Below, piece by piece: positions 8,533-17,379 of a DNA stretch of 64,000 nt (positions are counted from its first letter, which is position 1; every line of letters begins with the position of its first letter). The stretch comes from CAZVPF01 sp964628195 (GTDB lineage Bacteria > Planctomycetota > Phycisphaerae > Sedimentisphaerales > Anaerohalosphaeraceae). Both the position numbers and the translations under genes were made by a program. The notes under the pieces were generated by a model. That model had not been told where the DNA came from. It did no database searches and worked only from the letters and a program-made list of their open reading frames with translations. Location of the stretch: assembly GCA_964628195.1 (NCBI GenBank), contig CAZVPF010000015.1, positions 13,061-77,060 on the forward strand, in the 5' to 3' direction.

Positions 8533-10437
8533 TTATCTCTTTTCAAACTGGGCAAGCGGGATGCTTTCAACGTAAACAATCCTGCCGGTATAGCCGTCAT
8601 GGAACCGCACCAGGGCGTGTGGTTTGTCATAGGCGACCCACTGGGTTCCGGGCACCTGCGGCGAAGCGGTTTCCATTACGTTATTGACCTGTACGATAAC
8701 ATAATAGGCGTTGCGGTTATGAGTATACGGAATATTGTTCGGTGAAGCGGCGGCCCAGTTGACCTGCACCTTCCTGCCCCTGCTCTCCCACAGCCCGCCA
8801 AGCGGCATACCGCCGCACGTCTGCACAGGGTGGCGGTTCGAGCCCATTGGCCCTGCGAGCATTTCCCATATGTTATCGGTGATACGTATCGACATCGCGT
8901 TATGCACATCGCCGGTGATAACAATTATGGGTTTGTCGATCTTGTCCAGGGCGTCGAGAATTATATCCCGCTCGGCAAGATAAGAAGCGTAACCGTCGCC
9001 TTTGGGCACCATATACGCTGGCGGCGGATCGTCCACAAGTTCGGGCTGCTTGAATATTATCATGTGGGCGGCGTTGTGATGAATGACCCACGGATCGGGC
9101 GCGATAATGAACACGAACTGCGCATCGGTTTTCCTTACACCCTCAAGCAGCCACTTGCGCTGCGTCGGGCCGAGAATGAACGTATCCGGGTCGTCGGGGC
9201 GGTCCTTATCGAAAGGTCCGCGTTCTCCGCGCATATCCAGGGCGAAAAAGTGGCAGTTGCCCACTTTCCAGTCGTAATAAAAATGTGTGCCCACGCTGTA
9301 GCGGACCCTCTCGCTTGCTATAAACGCAGGCCGAACGCGCAGCCTATGCCTGTCCACCACCTCCGCGAGGCCGTACACACCCGCAGTCGCAGGCCGATGG
9401 GCTTTTTCGTCGCCGCCTTTGGTGTAAATGCCCACGTGAACCGTGCTGACAGTTTCAGGGGTTACACTTGAAAAGTCCGCCTGCGGGTCGTAAATTATAT
9501 CGCTTCCTTTCTTAACGTCGGCATAGCCGAAATGCAGTCTGCCCCGTGCCTGGCTCGGATAGTTCGCCCAGTCGCAATATTCGGACCAGCCCTTAAGCCC
9601 GAGGTCCCGCATAAGGGGGCGGCCGTAGGTCGACTTATAATGAACATAACCGCTGCCGAAAAGATTATCGCCGATCTCGTGGTCGTCGTAAGTGTACATC
9701 ATCGGGATATACCTGCGAAGGCGCGAAAACCCCCTTCCGTTGGTCCAGTACCTGCGGTAGTTCTCTCGTATGCCCTCGATGGTACCGTCGCGGGCGGCTT
9801 CGTAGATCGTGTCCCCGTTCATTATGTGAAACATGACCTCCCGGCCGTACTGCTTAAGCAGGTTATCGAAGCACGCGTGGTCGGTATACTCGAGCTGCGG
9901 AACGGTCAAATCGCCCTGCCGGGAGCAGTGGCCGATCGAAAAGCATACATTGAACCTGCCGTCGGGATTTTTCTGCTTGTCGTAATAGCTGCTGCTGTCC
10001 GGAAGCGTCGTAAAATAAGGCCACGGGTCGTAATAATCCATACGGATATCCACCACGGAACCTTCAAGCACCACACCGTAGTAATATCTCGTGTTCGCAG
10101 CAAGGCCGGTTATCTCTACGTACCCGGTGTTGTCGTCGGCGGATATCGTCCTGCCCGTAACTTTCGGGCTGTCGGTGGTAAGATGCTTGTTCTCACTGTA
10201 AACAACGGCAAAGTCCACAGGTTCAAGCGTGCGCACCCAGACACGAACCGAATTGCTCGTAACTGCCCCGAGCACCGGGCCGTGCGTAAGTTTTGACAAC
10301 GCCCGGGGAATGACGTCATTGGCGACCGGGTTCGGCCAGTCACCGTAAACAGTCGCACAGCACACCGCTGCCAGCAGAATGATAATAAAAATCCGCAAAA
10401 CCCCCAAGCCCTTTGAAGAATTCACCTTGCCTGCCAT
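8533..10437 (-). CDS. PhoD-family alkaline phosphatase/phosphodiesterase
   Basis: Exported metallophosphatase of 634 residues releasing phosphate from organic esters or diesters. A signal segment occupies residues 15-31. An N-terminal Ig-like PhoD domain (HGPVLGAVTSNSVRVWVRT) is followed by the metallophosphatase domain with HIMNGDTIYE, YTYDDHEIGDN and IVITGDVHNAM, the expected metal-ligand blocks. AGGAG lies 7 bases before the ATG, and a promoter with a perfect -10 lies at 10474-10502. It is first in a two-gene unit with the sulfatase downstream, so phosphate- and sulfate-ester removal may be coordinated. Whether it is Tat- or Sec-exported is unclear, since no twin arginine is present. Confidence 0.9.
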   Translation of the reverse strand: MAGKVNSSKGLGVLRIFIIILLAAVCCATVYGDWPNPVANDVIPRALSKLTHGPVLGAVTSNSVRVWVRTLEPVDFAVVYSENKHLTTDSPKVTGRTISADDNTGYVEITGLAANTRYYYGVVLEGSVVDIRMDYYDPWPYFTTLPDSSSYYDKQKNPDGRFNVCFSIGHCSRQGDLTVPQLEYTDHACFDNLLKQYGREVMFHIMNGDTIYEAARDGTIEGIRENYRRYWTNGRGFSRLRRYIPMMYTYDDHEIGDNLFGSGYVHYKSTYGRPLMRDLGLKGWSEYCDWANYPSQARGRLHFGYADVKKGSDIIYDPQADFSSVTPETVSTVHVGIYTKGGDEKAHRPATAGVYGLAEVVDRHRLRVRPAFIASERVRYSVGTHFYYDWKVGNCHFFALDMRGERGPFDKDRPDDPDTFILGPTQRKWLLEGVRKTDAQFVFIIAPDPWVIHHNAAHMIIFKQPELVDDPPPAYMVPKGDGYASYLAERDIILDALDKIDKPIIVITGDVHNAMSIRITDNIWEMLAGPMGSNRHPVQTCGGMPLGGLWESRGRKVQVNWAAASPNNIPYTHNRNAYYVIVQVNNVMETASPQVPGTQWVAYDKPHALVRFHDGYTGRIVYVESIPLAQFEKR

Positions 10438-10473
10438 AATATGACTCCTGTTTAATCTAATATTTTGAAAAAA

Positions 10474-10502
10474 ATTATACCATACTGCAGCCGGTTTGCA
10501 AA
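10474..10502 (-). promoter_or_regulatory. phoD-sulfatase promoter
   Basis: Minus-strand TTTGCA (10502-10497), 17-base spacer, TATAAT (10479-10474). The -10 is perfect and the -35 matches 4 of 6. The start site would lie about 30 bases before the phoD ATG. Confidence 0.5.
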
Positions 10503-10568
10503 TTTGTAAATGAAATCCAATCCATTTGTGAGTTCTACAATCCGTTCTGTATCCTGTACAAAAGCTTT

Positions 10569-12038
10569 TTATTCAAACGGGGCGTCAGAGTAAATACAGT
10601 TCTGTATTCGGATATCGTCACAACGCAGCAAAGTCACCGAAGGGTCGCCGGTATATTGTCGTATTTTTGTGCTGTCCAGTGAGAATCCATGAACATTGTC
10701 CAAAAAAAACGCCGGCCTTCTGTCCTGTTTTTCGTAAGAAAAATGACAGTTATGAAAACGGATGTTTTTTGCATGCCGGATATACCATGCATAAGCCGGT
10801 CGCACACCGAGTTTGCGCGGCTGATAGCTTTCAGCCGGGTCGGGAGGATGGTTTGCGCGGTCTTCCAATTGCCCGGTGCCTTTATATTCAATCCGGACAT
10901 TTTCAAATAACAGGTTTTCAATTGCAGAGTCCGTCATGCCGTTAATCGTTGAAGCCCAGCATTTCGCCTCGGTCCTGGCGTAGTCATTATAAACATCCGA
11001 AACGGTAATGTTCTTAAATGTGCAATTTCGTATTTGTCCGGTCTTTGCATCTTCCGGAGTTCGAAGCCTGTCGGTGACGGATAAATAAAAGGGCGCAGCG
11101 ACTTTTGAAATATTTATGTTTTCAACCCGAAGGTTTTCAATAACGCCCCCGTCATTTGATGTTATGCCGATGGCTGCTTTGCCGGCTTCAGTGATAAGGC
11201 AGTTTTGTATGTCGATATTTTTGAAATCACCTGATGTTTCAGAGCCGATCTGAAATGCGTTACAGCTTTTTGACTTCAGTTGGCAGTTCTTTACAAATAC
11301 ATTTTCGACATCGATTTTCCTGCCCAAAGCGTAATCGCTTTTCAGTGCAAGCGCATCATCTTCTCCGTTGAATATGCAATTGCTGATTTGAATATTTTTC
11401 GAACTGACGATATTGACACCGTCTCGATCGTGATACTGCTCGACAACCATGCGGGTCACAGTGACCTGGTTGCAGTCATTTAACAGGATGCCGAAGTGGC
11501 CGCATCGGGTGATTGTCAGGTCCTGAAATTTGACATTTCGGCAGCTCACGAGTGAAATGCCCTTGTCGGCCTGTTTAGGTTTTACATCATTGCTCGTTTC
11601 AAGGCCGCCCCCATCGATCCGCCCGGGGCCCTCGATACCAATATTTTCTATATCACGGCCGAATATCAGGGCATTTTGAAAATGACTGTGACCGAAATCC
11701 TGGTATTTGTGCCAGGCGGTGGTTTCCGGTTCGTCATAGACATTTTCGCTTGTGCCGAGAATTACAGCGTTGCCTTCAAGTCGCAAAATGACTCCGCTTT
11801 TCAGGCGTATGGTGGCGGTTTTATAAACTCCTCGAGGGAAAACAACCTTTCCCCCGCCTGACTGCGAACAGGCATTAATCGCTGAGTTTATGGCTTTCTG
11901 GTCGTTGGCTTTGCCGTCACCGATCGCGCCAAAGTCTTTCACATTCAACTCAAGAGCATTTGAAGCGGTTACAAAAAACAAAACAGTTATCGTTATAAAC
12001 CGCCGGTATAAACTTTTCTTCATATTTGTTTTTTTCAC
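10569..12038 (-). CDS. Secreted GH28 polygalacturonase-like hydrolase
   Basis: Exported pectinase-type enzyme of 489 residues, expected to cleave galacturonate-containing or related uronic polysaccharides. A signal peptide ends near SNALELN; the mature start NVKDFGAIGDGKANDQKAI is the standard GH28/pectate-lyase-3 opening. Beta-helix rungs follow, and GEDDALALKSD matches the catalytic Asp-Asp region of GH28. The other canonical blocks (NTD, GHG) are not exact, so the substrate may differ from homogalacturonan. A GTG start is used: AAGGA lies 6 bases upstream, whereas the next ATG (12023) is too far. The GntR-LacI regulator gene lies directly upstream on the same strand and is a plausible controller. 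Confidence 0.88.
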   Translation of the reverse strand: MKKTNMKKSLYRRFITITVLFFVTASNALELNVKDFGAIGDGKANDQKAINSAINACSQSGGGKVVFPRGVYKTATIRLKSGVILRLEGNAVILGTSENVYDEPETTAWHKYQDFGHSHFQNALIFGRDIENIGIEGPGRIDGGGLETSNDVKPKQADKGISLVSCRNVKFQDLTITRCGHFGILLNDCNQVTVTRMVVEQYHDRDGVNIVSSKNIQISNCIFNGEDDALALKSDYALGRKIDVENVFVKNCQLKSKSCNAFQIGSETSGDFKNIDIQNCLITEAGKAAIGITSNDGGVIENLRVENINISKVAAPFYLSVTDRLRTPEDAKTGQIRNCTFKNITVSDVYNDYARTEAKCWASTINGMTDSAIENLLFENVRIEYKGTGQLEDRANHPPDPAESYQPRKLGVRPAYAWYIRHAKNIRFHNCHFSYEKQDRRPAFFLDNVHGFSLDSTKIRQYTGDPSVTLLRCDDIRIQNCIYSDAPFE

Positions 12039-12238
12039 GATATATCCTTCATAAAATCAAGGCAACAGCTTAACTGCGGCTGTGAAAGGTCCTGATATTA
12101 ACCAGGGTCCTGACAACTTATTCAAATTATTTGACGAAAGGATACGGTGTGCAAGAAAAATATTCAGCGGGCGTAAGAGGACAGTACAAAATCCCGGCCG
12201 TATTTGCCCGTACCATATTCCGGTTGTCGCTGTCTTTG

Positions 12239-13393
12239 CTATACCTTCAAGCTGCTCTGACGCACAATAAGGTCGACCGGCACGACCCTGTTGACCCTGT
12301 GCCTGAGCGAGCCGTCGATCATAAGCCCCAATATGCGGGCCGCGTTGTAACCCACCTCAAAAGTATGCTGTTCGATGGAGCTGAGCTTGACCGGGAGTTT
12401 CTCACAAATCGGCAAATTCCCAAAACCCACGATAAAAATATCCCTGCCGACAAGCATACCCATCATCTCGGCTGCTTCATAGAGTGACTCGGCTTTATAG
12501 TCATTGCTCGCAAAAACTGACAATTGTTCGCCGCGGTGCGCTTCAAGAAAATCCATTGCGGTTTTATAATTATACTTGCGATGCTCTGTTCTCATTTCGG
12601 CAAGGTTAGACTCCGAGAGGTCCTGGCCGGCAAGATACTTATCAACATCAAGAAAGTTATTGTCATGCATCGCCCTTATCCATCCGTTTGACCTCTCTCT
12701 GCACGAGCTGGGCTCGGATACCGTGCCGAAATGATATACAGGCCGCCCGTGCTGCTCGATAAGGTGCTTGGTCGCAAGGTATGCCCCGCTGAAGTTATCT
12801 GCTGTAACTGTGCTGGCTTCAACGCCCGGAAGCAGGCGGTCGACAAAAACAACGTGCCTGCCGGCCTTTTGAAAGTCTTTCACACCTTCGGTATAATCCT
12901 GCCTTTCGTAAGGAAGCAGAATGACCCCATCGGCCTCGTCGGACATGTTTTTCAAGGCCTCAAGCGAATTGTCATGCGAGAACATAGCGTCTGTGAGCAG
13001 AAAGTCAGAGCCCGTCTCCTCGCAATACTGTCTTATGCCAGCACTTAGATCAAGACAGAAAGCGTCACAGTGCATCCTTATAAAACCGATAACCGGTTTA
13101 TCGCTAAGACTATTTGAATTCTTGCCCCCTTTTACGGTCGCCTTCCTGTTAGGGCGGTAATTGATCAGACCCTGATGCTCGAGCATCTCATACGCCGACT
13201 TCAGCGTTCGGTAATTAACATTCAGCTCTTTAGCAAGTGCCGATATCCCCGGAAGCGTACTGCCCGGCGGTATTTGACCAGATGAGATCATCTCGCCAAG
13301 CTGCTGATTGATATACTCATACAGCCGTTTACCTTTAAGACGCTTTCTTTCGCTTTCGATATTCGCAGCAAGTGTTGAAAACAATCCGTTCAT
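12239..13393 (-). CDS. GntR-LacI hybrid transcriptional regulator
   Basis: Sugar-responsive regulator of 384 residues with the AraR/RhaR-type layout. The N-terminal GntR winged helix (about residues 20-88) includes LGEMISSGQIPPGSTLPGI and SALAKELNVNYRTLKSAYEM. The C-terminal two thirds is a LacI-type periplasmic-binding-like sensor (VIGFIRMHCDAF, DGVILLPYERQDYT, HVVFVDRLLPGVEASTV, FIVGFGNLPICEKL). A perfect promoter sits upstream at 13444-13472. A 14-base dyad, TTTTTG-CA-CAAAAA, at 13399-13412 between promoter and ATG is a possible autoregulatory site. Neighbours are a GH28 and two sulfatases, so a glycan-derived sugar is the likely effector. Confidence 0.88.
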   Translation of the reverse strand: MNGLFSTLAANIESERKRLKGKRLYEYINQQLGEMISSGQIPPGSTLPGISALAKELNVNYRTLKSAYEMLEHQGLINYRPNRKATVKGGKNSNSLSDKPVIGFIRMHCDAFCLDLSAGIRQYCEETGSDFLLTDAMFSHDNSLEALKNMSDEADGVILLPYERQDYTEGVKDFQKAGRHVVFVDRLLPGVEASTVTADNFSGAYLATKHLIEQHGRPVYHFGTVSEPSSCRERSNGWIRAMHDNNFLDVDKYLAGQDLSESNLAEMRTEHRKYNYKTAMDFLEAHRGEQLSVFASNDYKAESLYEAAEMMGMLVGRDIFIVGFGNLPICEKLPVKLSSIEQHTFEVGYNAARILGLMIDGSLRHRVNRVVPVDLIVRQSSLKV

Positions 13394-13443
13394 AGCCCTT
13401 TTTGCACAAAAACCAATAACAATTACATGTATTTGATAATAGC

Positions 13444-13472
13444 ATTATACTTCAAAATGTGCATATTGTCAA
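13444..13472 (-). promoter_or_regulatory. Consensus sigma-70 promoter of the GntR-LacI gene
   Basis: Minus-strand TTGACA (13472-13467), exactly 17 bases, TATAAT (13449-13444): a perfect match. Predicted start near 13437. Several TGCA-containing segments surround it (13401-13408, 13458-13464, 13500-13506), which may include operators. Confidence 0.75.
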
Positions 13473-13520
13473 ACCCTGCCAGTGATATTTTGTACAATAT
13501 TTGCACTCGTTCTTGAACAC

Positions 13521-15428
13521 TTATCCTTTCACTTCCCGCAGATCAACAGAAGCAAGATAAACCCCGGCCCCGGGTTTCTTTGTGCAGCTTATGAAAAAGT
13601 CTGCATATTTTGTATCGGCTGGAGCCTTTGCCCCGGCGATTTCATGCACGCTGTAAGTTTCCCTTTCAGTCGATAAATTGACGCCCTCCTGGCCGATAAA
13701 TTCGCTGTCAGCATCAAAGAAACGCACAAACCCCATTGCGTTTTGTACATTTTCCGTCTTCGCCGTAAACCATACCGAATAAAGCTTGCCGCCCTTTGCC
13801 CCAATCGGCACCGAATGCATACCGAAACTGCTCGTATCATTGTCCGAAAGCGGCCTTAATACCGCTGCATTGCCTTGATCGCCGCCGTCTTTGATAACAA
13901 CAATCTCGGACTTATCAGCAAGCCATCGATCAGGCCGCAAGCCCTTAACTTTCTCAAAATCACCATTTTCGAGCAAGTTACCCCCTGCCGGCGGAAGTTT
14001 CGGCGTTCTTGCCGTAAACTTAAACATCGAATTTCGGCACGGATCGCCCTTTTCGTCCAGCCACTTTTTCATCCTCTCCCGCATCATATTCAGCGTGTCA
14101 AAATGCCCTGGCTTAAATGCAAGGTTGTCCATCGCCCACGGGTCACGCTCAATATCATAAAGCTCCTCCGGGGTGCGCTGCTTGTAAAAATCAACACGCT
14201 TTGCGATTTCGGCATCCTTTGCCGCCCCGTCGTACATAATCGGGATCATGTTATCTGCAATAAAAATATTATCGCTGTCCTCCCATGCAACCCACTCATT
14301 ATAAATATATGTCCACTTCTTCGTGTGAATCGCCCGCTGATTGAGGGTCCGTGTGTGGGCCCTTATAAAAACACAATATCCAGCGTCAAAGCCTTCGAGT
14401 TTGCGACCAGAAAGCGCGGCGGCGAAGGACCTGCCGTCCATTTTTTTCGGCTGTTCAATGCCGGCTAGATCGAGAACAGTAGGCATAAAGTCGTAACCGT
14501 TAACAAAGTTATCCTTATCAACGCTGCCGGGCCTTACCAGGCCGGGTTGGCGGATTATCATCGGAGTCTGGTTTGACTGCCTGTAAACCCCGCCTTTGGC
14601 AAAAGGCAGCGGGGCCCCGTTATCCGACATAAAGATAACGCAGGTGTCATCCAGCCGTGCCTCTTCCAGCGCATCGAGGATCATCCCTATGCTGTCGTCG
14701 GCCCGCTTGCACGAGTTAAGATACTCGCAAACTTCCCGCCTGACATCCGGCAGGTCCGGCAGGAAACCGGGAACTTCTATTTCATCAGGCTTATAGACTC
14801 TTGAGGGTCTCGGCGGCTCATTTTTGCCCCAGATTTTCTTCTCCTTCTCACTGGTTGCGAATGGTCGGTGCGGGTCGGTAATATTAACAAGCAGGAAGAA
14901 TGGGTTGCCCGTCTCTTTGGCTTTATCCGTAAACTCCCGGACCATCGCGGGATATTGCTTCGGGTCCCTGCCGCCGGCGGGAAGGGAATGAACAATATAA
15001 TCCCAGTCGCTTTCCGCGGCAGGGGCGTAATGCGAAACCTTGCCGACGATACCGGTATAATAACCCCCGCTCCGCAAAACCTCGCCCAGCCGCGGTACAA
15101 ACGGGCTAATGGGGTTAAAGCCTATGGTTCCGTTATGATGAGGCAGCGAACCGGTTATCCACACCGACCTGCTTGGCTGACATATCGAAACCGTTACAAA
15201 TGCCTGTTCAAACTTCATGCCCTCGATCGCCAGCCGGTCAATATTCGGGGTGATATCCGGCGTTTTATTGCCGTAACAGCCCGGCGTTTCGAAGCTCATA
15301 TCATCGACCGTTATCACGAGAAAGTTCGGACGCTTCGGCAGTTCCTTGCCCATGCCCGAAACAAACGCACTTAGCGAAATCCCCGCAGTCGTCAAAGCCG
15401 CACTTTTAAGGAAATTTCTCCTGTTCAT
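13521..15428 (-). CDS. Secreted sulfatase with C-terminal beta-sandwich extension
   Basis: Type I sulfatase of 635 residues. A twin-arginine-like signal (NRRNFLKSAA) starts the protein. SICQPSRSVWITG holds the C-x-P-x-R motif, with Cys83 predicted to become formylglycine; FLVITVDDMSFETPGCYG and VIFMSDNGAPLPFAKGG complete the metal-site blocks. After about residue 490 a carbohydrate-binding-like beta-sandwich follows (GGNLLENGDFEKVKG to the C-terminus), an addition that lengthens it over the usual 450-500 residues. GGAG lies 6-7 bases before the ATG. The NUDIX gene is 56 bases upstream on the same strand. The overall layout resembles heparan/iduronate-type sulfatases, but substrate cannot be assigned. 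Confidence 0.92.
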   Translation of the reverse strand: MNRRNFLKSAALTTAGISLSAFVSGMGKELPKRPNFLVITVDDMSFETPGCYGNKTPDITPNIDRLAIEGMKFEQAFVTVSICQPSRSVWITGSLPHHNGTIGFNPISPFVPRLGEVLRSGGYYTGIVGKVSHYAPAAESDWDYIVHSLPAGGRDPKQYPAMVREFTDKAKETGNPFFLLVNITDPHRPFATSEKEKKIWGKNEPPRPSRVYKPDEIEVPGFLPDLPDVRREVCEYLNSCKRADDSIGMILDALEEARLDDTCVIFMSDNGAPLPFAKGGVYRQSNQTPMIIRQPGLVRPGSVDKDNFVNGYDFMPTVLDLAGIEQPKKMDGRSFAAALSGRKLEGFDAGYCVFIRAHTRTLNQRAIHTKKWTYIYNEWVAWEDSDNIFIADNMIPIMYDGAAKDAEIAKRVDFYKQRTPEELYDIERDPWAMDNLAFKPGHFDTLNMMRERMKKWLDEKGDPCRNSMFKFTARTPKLPPAGGNLLENGDFEKVKGLRPDRWLADKSEIVVIKDGGDQGNAAVLRPLSDNDTSSFGMHSVPIGAKGGKLYSVWFTAKTENVQNAMGFVRFFDADSEFIGQEGVNLSTERETYSVHEIAGAKAPADTKYADFFISCTKKPGAGVYLASVDLREVKG

Positions 15429-15484
15429 AGTATCTCCATGTAATGAATTGTTGTTATGTAAACGGTCGCAAAGGGCTGGGCGGA

Positions 15485-16066
15485 CTATGTGAAATCAAAA
15501 CCTATTTTGCCCGTTGCGGCGAAATGATACAGCAAACCCCATGCCTTGGCTGCAACTCTGGCCCCGGACCTCAGCAGGTTCTGTATGTCGTCCACATCCA
15601 TAAGTATCGTCTCTATCTGCTCGTGCGGCTGGAGGTAATCGTTGCTTGCCGTGCCGTCGGCCTCGAGCAGGACCATCACGCAGCTTTCGTCGGACATGCC
15701 CGCCGACGAATAAACCGGCATGGAAGTATGCAGTATCCGCCTGACATCCAGTCCGGTCTCCTCCTTAAGCTCTCGCACAGTTGTGGTCTCGACCGTCTCT
15801 CCCTCGTCGATCAGGCCGGCAGGGAACCCGTACTCGTAATCCCATATAGGCACACGAAACTCCCTGGTCATTACCAGCCGGACACCATCGGGGGTGTGCA
15901 GGATGGGCACTATGAAAACCGCATCAGGCTGCCCTGCCGCTTTGACCGGCTCGGACTTGCGGGAACACATAACCCAGGTGTGCCTGCGGTTGTCGGCCCG
16001 GTCGTAAACAACATTGTAAAGGTTCAGCCACTTCTGATCCGTCAGCTTCTCAAGCTCAAATCCCAT
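15485..16066 (-). CDS. NUDIX hydrolase (ADP-ribose pyrophosphatase-like)
   Basis: Cytosolic nucleotide-sugar or ADP-ribose pyrophosphatase of 193 residues. The NUDIX box is exact: a Gly, then E-G-E-T-V, then RELKEETGLD, carrying the REUXEEXGU core and its Mg-binding glutamates. EYGFPAGLIDEGET just before it matches the ADP-ribose subgroup. No signal peptide. It precedes a sulfatase gene by 56 bases and may be cotranscribed, though a functional link is not obvious. ADP-ribose as substrate is a family guess. Confidence 0.88.
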   Translation of the reverse strand: MGFELEKLTDQKWLNLYNVVYDRADNRRHTWVMCSRKSEPVKAAGQPDAVFIVPILHTPDGVRLVMTREFRVPIWDYEYGFPAGLIDEGETVETTTVRELKEETGLDVRRILHTSMPVYSSAGMSDESCVMVLLEADGTASNDYLQPHEQIETILMDVDDIQNLLRSGARVAAKAWGLLYHFAATGKIGFDFT

Positions 16067-16320
16067 ATCGCGCCCTTTCCGATCATCTCACAAATTTCGC
16101 CAATTGTACCAAACCGCCGGATAATTACAAGTACACAATACCACAGCGGCAAAGCCGCCCCGGCACTGGGGTTATAATCACGTGATGTTTTGCTCAAGCG
16201 GGTAATTGGCAGGTGGTTCTAAAAAATGATTATTTTTATTTGCCATTTCTGTTTTTGTATGTATATTTATGAATCTATGCATAATGACAAAAGTGGATAA
16301 AAATTAACGGTAATTAAAAT

Positions 16321-16779
16321 ATGATATTGACACAAATCTTGCAGCCTGCGTGTATTAAGTGCCCTCTTGAGGGCGGTGATAAGGAATCAGCGATAACTGA
16401 GCTTGTTGACGTTCTTGCGGCGAACAATCTTCTCGATCAGCGTGACACGGTGCTTGAGGCGGTTTTGATGCGTGAGGAGACCCGAAGCACGGGCATTGGG
16501 TCAGGTATAGCGATTCCTCACGGCAAGTGCACGGGTGTTAAGGAACTCGTGATGGCAGTGGGTATCGCGAAGGAGCCTGTCGATTTTAACAGTATCGACG
16601 GCAAGCCGGTTACGATAATCGTTCTGCTTGCATCGCCGACGGACAGGACGGGCCCGCATATCCAGGCACTGGCGAGGATAAGCAGGATGATGCTCGACGA
16701 GGAGTTCAAGCAGAAACTGGAAAAGGCAGCTTCGCCCGAAGATGTTTACGAGCTTATCAGCGCGAAAGAATCTGAGTAG
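16321..16779 (+). CDS. PTS EIIA type-2 (fructose/nitrogen) domain protein
   Basis: Single-domain phosphocarrier of 152 residues. GIGSGIAIPHGK carries the conserved phosphorylatable histidine of the EIIA-fructose/PtsN family, and TIIVLLASPTDRTGPHIQAL is another family signature. In planctomycetes such stand-alone EIIA proteins usually act in regulation rather than sugar uptake; no EIIB/EIIC genes are nearby, so a PtsN-like regulatory role is likely. No strong ribosome-binding site precedes the ATG. A good terminator follows 8 bases after the stop (16787-16810), so it is a monocistron. Confidence 0.88.
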   Translation: MILTQILQPACIKCPLEGGDKESAITELVDVLAANNLLDQRDTVLEAVLMREETRSTGIGSGIAIPHGKCTGVKELVMAVGIAKEPVDFNSIDGKPVTIIVLLASPTDRTGPHIQALARISRMMLDEEFKQKLEKAASPEDVYELISAKESE

Positions 16780-16786
16780 CACCACG

Positions 16787-16810
16787 GCCCGCCATTGAGC
16801 GGGTTTTTTT
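16787..16810 (+). terminator. Rho-independent terminator of the EIIA gene
   Basis: CCCGC (16788-16792) pairs with GCGGG (16799-16803) around a short loop and is followed by seven T (16804-16810). Confidence 0.75.
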
Positions 16811-16833
16811 GTGTTTGTAAAGGGGCAAACTTC

Positions 16834-16965
16834 ATGGACCGACGAAGCTTTTTGAGGCGAACGGGTTCGGCTGTCTTTGCCGCACTTTTGGCTGGTTGCG
16901 GCCGGGTCAGGACCGGCGCAGCAGGCAGCGGATCGCAGGACAGGCCCAATATTATTTATATATGA
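16834..16965 (+). pseudogene. Sulfatase N-terminal remnant 1
   Basis: A 43-codon stub beginning with MDRRSFLRRTGSAV, a twin-arginine signal, then a lipobox-like LLAGC and RPNIIYI. RPNIIYI is the first beta strand of a type I sulfatase, which should continue as MADDxG; here a TGA stops the frame at 16963. Nothing sulfatase-like follows. A 23-codon open frame (16969-17040) follows and overlaps the next stub in an ATGA arrangement; it is of unknown meaning. The whole is best read as the leftover 5' end of a deleted secreted-sulfatase gene. Confidence 0.65.
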
Positions 16966-17036
16966 AAGATGAACCTTGAACGGTATCTGAAGGAAAACGA
17001 ACAGCATATTGACAGTGCTATCGAACATTATAAATT

Positions 17037-17360
17037 ATGAACAGGAGAGCATTTATAAGTTCTTTGACCCGATCGGGAATCGGGTTGGCTGCGTCTGTTA
17101 CATTTGGCGGGGCATCTTGTGCGCGTAAGAAAATCAGCGGACTGCAGGGCGGCAAGTCAAAGCGGGTGAACATACTGTTTCTAATGGACGACCAGCACCG
17201 TGCCGATGCTGTATCATACGAAAACAAATGGGTCAAAACGCCAAATCTTGAACGGCTCGCGGAAGAAGGGGCGAGATTTACGCGGGCGTATTCCTCGGTT
17301 CCCTCCTGCATTGCTCAGAAAAAATCTCAATGCTTCGGGCGAAACTTTCCGGAGTCCTGA
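17037..17360 (+). pseudogene. Sulfatase N-terminal remnant 2, broken at the active-site motif
   Basis: A 107-codon frame starts like a Tat-exported sulfatase (MNRRAFISSLTRSG), continues with VNILFLMDDQHRADAVSYEN and TPNLERLAEEGARFTRAYSS, and reaches VPSC, where C-x-P-x-R should begin. Instead the next residues are IAQKKSQ and the frame ends 16 codons later. The remaining roughly 350 residues of a sulfatase are absent; the convergent fucosidase gene ends 20 bases beyond. The breakpoint lies immediately after the catalytic Cys codon. A deletion is the simplest explanation; no catalytic activity is expected. Confidence 0.75.
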
Positions 17361-17379
17361 AAAGCGACGACATATCTTA

